NCBI GenBank assembly: GCA_000435055.1
Contig: FR879691.1
Span: 1-5,272, forward strand
DNA: 5,272 nucleotides
Origin: Clostridium sp. CAG:138
GTDB lineage: Bacteria; Bacillota; Clostridia; Christensenellales; CAG-138
Direction of reading: 5' to 3'
Part shown: positions 1 to 3,954 of the stretch, one piece after another
How the letters are laid out: every line of letters begins with the position of its first letter
Position numbering within the stretch: the stretch's first letter is position 1
Notes under the pieces: generated by a model
What the model was told of the DNA's origin: nothing
Databases searched by the model: none
Seen by the model: the letters and a program-made list of their open reading frames with translations, nothing else
Position numbers and translations under genes: made by a program

Positions 1-18
1 GGTTTCCTTCCATGGCAT
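1..18 (-). CDS. IS481-type transposase, first six codons only
   Basis: The minus-strand ATG at 18-16 opens a frame reading M-P-W-K-E-T up to the window edge. Transposases of the IS481 family commonly begin M-P-W-K-E followed by a helix-turn-helix and a DDE integrase core, none of which is in view here. The start is supported by an AGAGGTG ribosome binding site (25-31) six bases upstream and a consensus TATAAT (42-47) upstream of that. The family call is from memory of the N-terminal signature only. Confidence 0.6.
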
Positions 19-41
19 AATGTTCACCTCTTTCTGTGTCC

Positions 42-70
42 ATTATACCTGAAGACTTACCGATGTGCTG
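42..70 (-). promoter_or_regulatory. Transposase promoter
   Basis: A perfect TATAAT lies on the minus strand at 47-42, about 24 bases upstream of the transposase start codon. The matching -35 is weak: 17 bases upstream the hexamer is CAGCAC (70-65), inside the innermost 19-bp tip repeat. Overlap of the promoter with a repeat would let a transposase bound there repress its own gene; that is inference. Confidence 0.45.
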
Positions 71-122
71 AACCTTTCACTTACCTATGTGTTGAGCTTT
101 TCCACTTACCGATGTGCTGAAC
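55..122. repeat. Three 19-bp direct repeats at the insertion sequence tip
   Basis: Copies occupy 55-73, 79-97 and 104-122. The first and third are identical (ACTTACCGATGTGCTGAAC) and the middle one differs at three positions (T for C, T for C, G for A). The copy-to-copy period is 24 and 25 bp. The outermost copy ends where the relaxase frame begins. Arrays of short repeats at insertion sequence ends are usually transposase binding sites, which fits the adjacent transposase start. I considered plasmid iterons or an oriT and find the insertion sequence explanation better. Confidence 0.8.
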
Positions 123-1077
123 CCGCACCGCGAAATACAAGGGACCGGAGATCAGCGGCATTGAAGCTCATAACGAGCGCACCAAGGAAAAACACGCAAG
201 TAATCCCGATATTGATCCGTCCCGTACACACTTGAATTTTCATCTTATAAAGCCCGAAAGGAAGTACAGGGCTGAATCCGAAAAGCAGATCGCAGAAGCC
301 GGATGCAGCACACGCTCTGACAGCGTTCGTGTGGTGGAAGCTCTCATCACCGCTACGCCGGAGTTCTTCAAGGGCGAGAAAAAAGCTGAAATCAAAGCCT
401 ATTTTCAGGCGGCGCTGAACTTTATCCGGGAACACCAAGACCCGAAAACCATTATATCCGCCGTGGTGCATATGGACGAGAAAACGCCCCATATGCACCT
501 TTCTTTTGTCCCGCTGACAGCGGATGGGCGGCTCTGTGCCAAAGAAATCGTAGGCAACAAGAAAAAGCTGACGCAGTGGCAGGACCAATTTTGGGAGTAC
601 ATGGTCAAAAAATATCCCGATCTGGAACGCGGCGAGAGCGCCAGCGAAACCGGACGTGACCATATCCCGCCGAGGGTGTTCAAGGAGATGACCCGCCTGA
701 CCAAGCAGAAGGCCAAGCTGGAAGAATTGCTTTCAGGCGTCAATGCGTTCAATGCCAAGGGAAAAGCAGCAGAAATCGGCGTTTTTTTGGACAAGTATAT
801 CCCGGCTGTGGAGCAGATGCACACGACACTGAAAAAGTACAATACGGCGTTCACGGCTACAACTGCCGAGAATAAAAAGCTGAAAAAGAAAACAGAGCAG
901 TTGGAGCAGTCGCTGGACAAGGCCACGCAGGAAAGCACCTTGAAAAAGCTGGCTGACGCCAAGCTGCATCGGGATTATGAGGATGCCGTCGCCGTACTGG
1001 ATCGCATTCCGAAGGGAGTGCTGGCGGCATATACGCACAGAACGGAGAAAGAGAGGGAGACTGCCTATGGTAGATGA
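121..1077 (+). pseudogene. MobV-family relaxase (plasmid recombination/mobilization enzyme), start codon removed by insertion
   Basis: MobV relaxases nick DNA at oriT and start transfer of mobilizable elements. The frame opens T-R-T-A-K-Y-K-G-P-E-I, typical of clostridial MobV proteins, then H-N-E-R (169-180) and N-P-D-I-D. In MobM the histidine of H-N-E-R is the catalytic residue. The metal-binding motif H-x-D-E-x-x-P-H-x-H is at 469-498, and a lysine- and glutamate-rich coiled coil covers about 850-970. A TGA at 118-120 directly precedes the frame and no ATG or GTG lies between it and the catalytic histidine. The first usable start, TTG at 232, would lose that histidine, giving a 281-residue product. 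About two residues appear missing and the remaining frame is undamaged, so the insertion looks recent. The native start and oriT should lie beyond the insertion sequence. Confidence 0.88.
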
Positions 1078-1243
1078 ATGGAGCGGCTTCGCCGCTTTGC
1101 TGGCAAATTTGATTGAAAAGTATGCCGTGGTTCTGAATCTTGACGCGCTGCCCGATCTCGTCATAGAGGAAGCCGTGTCTGAAAAAGATGCTGCCGATAA
1201 GAATATTCACGAAAACGATATTGAACCCGTGAAAGCGGCATGA
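1067..1243 (+). CDS. Small 58-residue accessory protein overlapping the relaxase 3' end
   Basis: The frame starts at ATG 1067 after a purine-rich ribosome binding site (GAGAGGGAGA, 1051-1060) and reads M-V-D-E-W-S-G-F-A-A-L-L-A-N-L-I-E-K-Y and onward to a TGA at 1241-1243. It overlaps the last 11 bases of the relaxase in another frame, which suggests translational coupling. The frame is open further upstream, to ATG 977, but that part is antisense-like in composition and lies inside the relaxase, so I prefer 1067. The N-terminal half looks helical and amphipathic and the C-terminus is acidic (E-E-A-V-S-E-K-D-A-A-D). I do not recognise a named family. Position directly behind a MobV gene suggests an accessory role in mobilization, which is inference only. 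Confidence 0.65.
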   Translation: MVDEWSGFAALLANLIEKYAVVLNLDALPDLVIEEAVSEKDAADKNIHENDIEPVKAA

Positions 1244-1249
1244 TATAAT
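1221..1249 (+). promoter_or_regulatory. Promoter of the RhuM-SUKH-TIR cluster
   Basis: A -35 hexamer TTGAAC (1221-1226, four of six consensus bases) is separated by exactly 17 bp from a perfect TATAAT (1244-1249). The latter is preceded by TGA (1241-1243), making an extended -10 (TGnTATAAT). The TGA also serves as the stop codon of the upstream small ORF. Transcription would start near 1256, just ahead of the 1274-1305 hairpin. This is the best promoter in the window and probably drives the genes through 3150. Confidence 0.7.
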
Positions 1250-1273
1250 TGTCATGAAATAGGTGTCCAAACC

Positions 1274-1305
1274 GCCATTGCAGGAGCAAAAGCTCCTGCA
1301 ATGGC
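1274..1305 (+). promoter_or_regulatory. Perfect 14-bp hairpin in the leader of the RhuM cluster
   Basis: GCCATTGCAGGAGC (1274-1287) is followed by an AAAA loop and its exact complement (1292-1305). The next bases are A-rich, with no T run, so it is not a standard rightward terminator. On the minus strand the bases after the stem are GGTTTGG, so it is not one there either. It would lie in the 5' leader of a transcript from the 1221-1249 promoter and end seven bases before the AGG-containing ribosome binding site of the downstream gene. It could be an mRNA structure affecting translation or stability, or a protein-binding palindrome. Confidence 0.8.
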
Positions 1306-1320
1306 AGAAAACGAGGTGAA

Positions 1321-1683
1321 GTGACAATAGATCGCTGGGAGAATGAACAGAACAATTCTGAAATGATGATTTATACCACAGAGGATGGCTTGACAAAGAT
1401 CGAAACGACCTTTGACGGCGATACGGTTTGGCTGTCCATTGACCAGATGGCGGAGCTGTTTCAGAGAGACAAGTCTACCATTTCCAGACATATCAAGAAC
1501 ATTTTCGCTGAGGGCGAATTGAAACGAGAAGCAGTTGTTGCAAATTTTGCAACAACTGCCGCTGACGGTAAGACTTATCAGGTGGATTACTATAATCTTG
1601 ATGTTATCATTTCTGTCGGCTACCGTGTGAAATCCCGGCGTGGAGTGCAGTTTCGTACTGTAACGGAGGTTTATTATCTATGA
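1321..1683 (+). pseudogene. RhuM-family protein, truncated after its N-terminal DNA-binding half
   Basis: RhuM-family (virulence RhuM) proteins are usually a little over 300 residues; this frame has 120. Visible family features are I-Y-T-T-E-D-G (17-23), the helix-turn-helix-like stretch V-W-L-S-I-D-Q-M-A-E-L-F-Q-R-D (36-50) with K-S-T-I-S-R-H-I-K-N-I-F, and D-V-I-I-S-V-G-Y-R-V-K-S (94-105). The match stops at R-G-V-Q-F-R (residue 112, about 1656), and the last eight residues, T-V-T-E-V-Y-Y-L, look foreign. The GTG start at 1321 follows AGGTGAA closely; ATG at 1363 is an alternative. The tail carries the ribosome binding site of the next gene and the stop overlaps that gene's ATG (ATGA), so the fragment may persist as a coupled leader peptide or small DNA-binding protein. 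Family function is not well defined. Confidence 0.75.
1531..1559. repeat. Perfect 14-bp palindrome inside the RhuM fragment
   Basis: GCAGTTGTTGCAAA (1531-1544) and its exact complement (1546-1559) flank a single central T. The stretch encodes A-V-V-A-N-F-A-T-T-A in the RhuM fragment. It is much too long to be expected by chance in 29 bases. It may be an operator bound by the RhuM helix-turn-helix itself or an mRNA hairpin; no T run follows, so it is not a standard terminator. Confidence 0.8.
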
Positions 1684-2105
1684 TTTCGGACAAACTGAAA
1701 AATATAGTTGATACAATTAGTGAACAGGGGAAAATGTCGTTTTTCGATGGCGTTACCGAGGAACAGATTACCCGGTTTGAGGAAGAAAACAACGTAAAAC
1801 TCCCAACGCAATATAGAGAGTGGTTAACGTTTTCTGATGGCGGCGAGTGTTTTTTGCCCGCTGGCGTACAGTTTTATGGTATTGAACATAAGCCGATAAT
1901 AGATGTTAATAGTGCTGACTGTCCTGACGACAAGCATATTGTAATCGGCGCGTTGTCCACAGGTGATCCTATTCTCTGCGAGAGAGATGGGGAAAAAATC
2001 TCAATTTACAATCTTGAAGGCAGACGGATTGAAGAAGATGAAACATATGAAGATTTTTATTCATTCCTGAAGGATCTTTATGACTTGCTCGGGATAGGAG
2101 AGTGA
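1680..2105 (+). CDS. SMI1/KNR4 (SUKH) family protein, probable immunity protein
   Basis: The 141-residue product has the usual single-domain length and layout of a SUKH protein: an N-terminal helix ending F-F-D-G-V, then T-E-E-Q-I-T-R-F-E-E-E-N-N-V-K-L-P-T-Q-Y-R-E-W-L (26-49) and F-S-D-G-G-E (51-56), strands around I-V-I-G and G-D-P-I (87-98), and a C-terminal helix F-Y-S-F-L-K-D-L-Y (127-135). Bacterial SUKH proteins mostly neutralise nuclease toxins of polymorphic toxin systems by binding them in the cytoplasm. The start is fixed by GGAGG (1665-1669), ten bases upstream of ATG 1680, and overlaps the preceding stop. The next gene, four bases downstream, resembles part of an HNH toxin, which fits an immunity role. 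It is acidic, as most immunity proteins are. The specific toxin is unknown. Confidence 0.85.
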   Translation: MISDKLKNIVDTISEQGKMSFFDGVTEEQITRFEEENNVKLPTQYREWLTFSDGGECFLPAGVQFYGIEHKPIIDVNSADCPDDKHIVIGALSTGDPILCERDGEKISIYNLEGRRIEEDETYEDFYSFLKDLYDLLGIGE

Positions 2106-2109
2106 TCCT

Positions 2110-2337
2110 ATGTCGAGAAGAACAGCTGATGCGAGTAAAGCAATCAGACTTGCTTGGGAAAAGGAACAGCAGCGTGTATTAGAGGGCGAAGGTACACGAG
2201 ATTGGACCGAAAAACAGCAGCAGGATATTATCGACCGGGGTAAAGCCTACGATGAAGATGGAAAAGCCTTTGAAGGACAGCATATGAAAAGTGCGGCGGA
2301 GTATCCTGAATTTCAAGGTGATGATTACAAATTATAA
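2110..2337 (+). CDS. 75-residue protein resembling the N-terminal half of an HNH-type toxin domain
   Basis: The sequence is charged and helical and includes G-E-G-T-R-D-W-T-E-K-Q-Q-Q-D-I-I-D-R-G-K (26-45) and F-E-G-Q-H-M-K-S-A-A-E-Y-P-E-F-Q-G-D (54-71). That second stretch matches, from memory, the G/Q-H-M-K-S...Y-P-x-x-x-G-D segment of HNH/Endo VII-fold toxin tails, where one catalytic histidine lies. In full domains it is followed by N-I-Q-F-L and a second histidine pair; here a TAA comes after D-Y-K-L. Both the remaining nuclease motif and the long delivery part of a polymorphic toxin are absent, so catalytic activity is doubtful. Start: GGAG (2097-2100), nine bases upstream of ATG 2110. 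It may be a toxin remnant trapped with its immunity gene, or a free-standing small protein. Coding is likely; function is uncertain. Confidence 0.6.
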   Translation: MSRRTADASKAIRLAWEKEQQRVLEGEGTRDWTEKQQQDIIDRGKAYDEDGKAFEGQHMKSAAEYPEFQGDDYKL

Positions 2338-2349
2338 TGGAGGTATATT

Positions 2350-3150
2350 ATGAAATATCAAGTATTCGTTAGTTATCGCAGAGCTACCGGAGAAAACCTT
2401 GCGCAATTATTAGCATACAGATTAAAAGAAGATGGTTACTCTGTTTTTTTAGATGTTGAATCTTTGCGCAGTGGAAAGTTTAACACGCAATTGTTTAGTG
2501 TGATTGAAGAGTGTCAGGATTTTTTGTTGGTTCTTTCAGAAAAAGCGTTGGATAGGTGCTCAGATCCAAAAGATTGGGTTAGGTTAGAGATAGAACATGC
2601 GCTAAAAAGCAGGAAAAACATTGTTCCTGTTCTTGGACGAGGATTTGTTTTTCCCTCAAACCTTCCATTTGTCGACGATATAGAGTATTATCAAGGCGTA
2701 TCCGCAAATTCGGAGTATTTTGACGCATCAATAGATAAAATCGAGAGCTTTTTGGTCTCAGTGCCAAAAAAAACAACGATAAAAACAAATGGTTTTTTTG
2801 AATTACTTTATAACGTATATCAAAATATGATTACTTATAGAGAAGCTGTAAGGAAAGGTGATGTACAAAGGATTAATGAAGAGTCAAAAAACTTGCAAGA
2901 TAGTATGCAAAGAATCTATTTGTTTTATGAGTTCAATCAGTTTTCCAATGTAGAAAATGCTTCAAAAGCAAAACAAATAGTGAATCTTTACAATCTGTTT
3001 GTTGACTATTACGGGAAATTTATATCATTTCCAATGGGTGAAAGTCGAATGTCCGTTTCCGCCCAACAATTCGCAAAAAAAGCCGAAGAGACATTTAATT
3101 CACTGGTTACTATGATTGTGAGTTTTCTTAGTGAACAATCAAATGAATGA
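2350..3150 (+). CDS. TIR-domain protein with SARM1-like TIR and an unassigned helical C-terminus
   Basis: Residues 3-135 form a complete TIR domain: Y-Q-V-F-V-S-Y-R-R (3-11), the BB loop D-V-E-S-L-R-S-G-K-F (35-44), F-L-L-V-L-S-E-K-A-L-D-R-C (58-70), D-W-V-R-L-E-I-E-H-A-L (75-85) and N-I-V-P-V-L (90-95). Glu80 aligns with the catalytic glutamate of TIR NADases (Glu642 of SARM1, in D-W-V-H-K-E-I). NAD cleavage or signal production is therefore likely. Residues about 145-266 are predominantly helical, with F-F-E-L-L-Y-N-V-Y-Q-N-M and L-Y-N-L-F-V-D-Y-Y-G-K-F, and resemble no domain I know; they could sense a trigger or oligomerise. No membrane segment or signal peptide is seen, so it is probably cytoplasmic. 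TGGAGGT (2338-2344) precedes ATG 2350, and the gap to the previous gene is 12 bases. Base composition is clearly more AT-rich than on either side. Anti-phage defence is inferred. Confidence 0.88.
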   Translation: MKYQVFVSYRRATGENLAQLLAYRLKEDGYSVFLDVESLRSGKFNTQLFSVIEECQDFLLVLSEKALDRCSDPKDWVRLEIEHALKSRKNIVPVLGRGFVFPSNLPFVDDIEYYQGVSANSEYFDASIDKIESFLVSVPKKTTIKTNGFFELLYNVYQNMITYREAVRKGDVQRINEESKNLQDSMQRIYLFYEFNQFSNVENASKAKQIVNLYNLFVDYYGKFISFPMGESRMSVSAQQFAKKAEETFNSLVTMIVSFLSEQSNE

Positions 3151-3174
3151 TTTTCTTGTTGCAGAAACCTATAG

Positions 3175-3321
3175 CTATGCGTTGTTCAACGGCATATTCT
3201 TTACGAGGTGGGTCGAGACAACAGCGTTGATAATGGCATTTTTATTCACGCTATTGTCCCAAGGCATGTGGAGACGGTTGTCCTCTTGTCACGGGAAGCC
3301 GCTGCTGCGGGACTGAATTAA
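3175..3321 (+). pseudogene. Fragment resembling the C-terminus of an RlmD/RumA-type uracil methyltransferase
   Basis: One frame, open from 3175 after a TAG at 3172-3174 and ending in TAA at 3319-3321, contains I-V-P-R-H-V-E-T-V-V-L-L-S (about 3253-3291). RlmD/RumA-type 23S rRNA uracil-5-methyltransferases end with P-x-T-x-H-V-E-T-V-V-L-L-S. The fragment lacks a start codon, all of the catalytic and SAM-binding part, and the usual D-M-F-P before the motif, so it is a remnant. The 3' end of this gene is, to my knowledge, a recognised integration site for integrative elements, which makes an attachment scar plausible. Another frame here (3131-3316) is open from a GTG but lacks a ribosome binding site. 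No other gene is visible between 3151 and 3379. Confidence 0.4.
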
Positions 3322-3379
3322 GCAAACTGCATTATTGCATATCAAGGCATACATGCAGCATTAAGGAAAGAGGAAAGCA

Positions 3380-3898
3380 ATGATTTACTGGATAAACGGT
3401 GCATACGGCGTCGGAAAATCGACTGTTGCGGAGCAGCTCAGGGCGAAGCTGCCGAAAGCGCATATATTTGATGCGGAGGAGGTCGGCAATGCTGTCAGGG
3501 ACAATTATCCCGAGGAATGCAAACACAGCATTATTTTTGAGGGATACCCGCTTTGGAGGGAACTGAACTGCAAACTGTTGAAGGATATATGCAGCAAATA
3601 CGATGGAGATATTATTGTGCCGATGACGCTTGTGCTTGATGTTTCGTATACGGAAATCATTCAGCGGCTGACGGACGGCGGCATTTCGGTCGGGTATGTT
3701 ATTCTTGACGGCGATCGGCAGACAATTCACGACAGGATAATTAAGCGCGGAGAGGATGAGGAGTGCTGGTGCATGAACAATATCCAAACATGCCTTGATG
3801 CGCAATGCGGGGATATGCGTGCCGAACACATAAACACCGTCGGAAGAACGCCGGGCGAAATCGCGGATGAAATAATTAAACGCTTTGAAAGCCTTTGA
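3380..3898 (+). CDS. TmrB-like P-loop nucleotide kinase/ATPase
   Basis: The 172-residue protein starts M-I-Y-W-I-N-G-A-Y-G-V-G-K-S-T, with a Walker A at 7-15. Its organisation follows TmrB of Bacillus, the tunicamycin resistance ATP-binding protein: I-F-D-A-E-E-V-G (29-36), Y-P-L-W-R-E-L-N (56-63), I-I-V-P-M-T-L-V (78-85), E-I-I-Q-R-L (92-97), and a lid-like R-G-E-D-E-E-C-W-C-M-N-N-I (123-135). It is somewhat shorter than TmrB. Related small P-loop kinases phosphorylate antibiotics, nucleotides or metabolites, so resistance is only one possibility and the substrate cannot be read from sequence. ATG 3380 is preceded by AGAGGAAAG, a good ribosome binding site. No convincing promoter was seen in the 60 bases upstream. 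The following gene starts at or just after its stop codon, suggesting co-transcription. Confidence 0.85.
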   Translation: MIYWINGAYGVGKSTVAEQLRAKLPKAHIFDAEEVGNAVRDNYPEECKHSIIFEGYPLWRELNCKLLKDICSKYDGDIIVPMTLVLDVSYTEIIQRLTDGGISVGYVILDGDRQTIHDRIIKRGEDEECWCMNNIQTCLDAQCGDMRAEHINTVGRTPGEIADEIIKRFESL

Positions 3899-3954
3899 AA
3901 GAATCCGCAAATTTCGGATTTATGGCATCAGGTAAGGGCTGGGGGCATCGGCAA

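Larger units (their letters stand above)
1..122 (-). mobile_element. End of an IS481-like insertion sequence, running off the left edge
   Basis: On the minus strand this stretch reads as the 5' end of an insertion sequence: three tip repeats (55-122), a promoter (TATAAT at 42-47), a ribosome binding site (AGAGGTG at 25-31) and the first six codons of a transposase. The rest lies outside the window. The inner edge is inferred from the point where a MobV relaxase reading frame abruptly begins, at about 121-123. Only one end is visible, so the target duplication and the opposite terminal repeat cannot be checked. Assignment to IS481 rests on the M-P-W-K-E start and the repeated termini, so another DDE family remains possible. 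Confidence 0.65.

Noticed and set aside
55..122. CRISPR array, plasmid iterons or relaxase oriT
   Set aside because: There are only three copies with spacers of five or six bases, too short for CRISPR. They lie between a transposase start and the relaxase breakpoint, which fits an insertion sequence terminus better.
232..1077. Intact relaxase starting at TTG 232
   Set aside because: The family-typical sequence continues in frame upstream to about 121, including the catalytic H-N-E-R. A start at 232 would give a protein without it, so I treat the gene as broken.
1274..1305. Rho-independent terminator
   Set aside because: Neither strand has a T run after the stem; the plus strand continues AGAAAACGAGG.
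3113..3141. Hairpin TGATTGT/ACAATCA at the end of the TIR gene as a terminator
   Set aside because: The stem is seven AT-rich pairs with a 15-base loop, lies within the coding region and has no following T run.
2350..3150. Thoeris ThsB with its ThsA partner
   Set aside because: The TIR protein is longer than a typical ThsB and has an extra C-terminal region, and no SIR2, macro-domain or membrane partner gene is present in the window.
3131..3316. 61-residue protein with a hydrophobic segment
   Set aside because: It starts at a GTG inside the end of the TIR gene, has no ribosome binding site, and overlaps the methyltransferase-like fragment in another frame.
3328..3358. CTGCAT/ATGCAG inverted repeat before the kinase gene as an operator
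   Set aside because: Only six pairs are separated by 19 bases and no promoter could be placed beside it; chance is a sufficient explanation.
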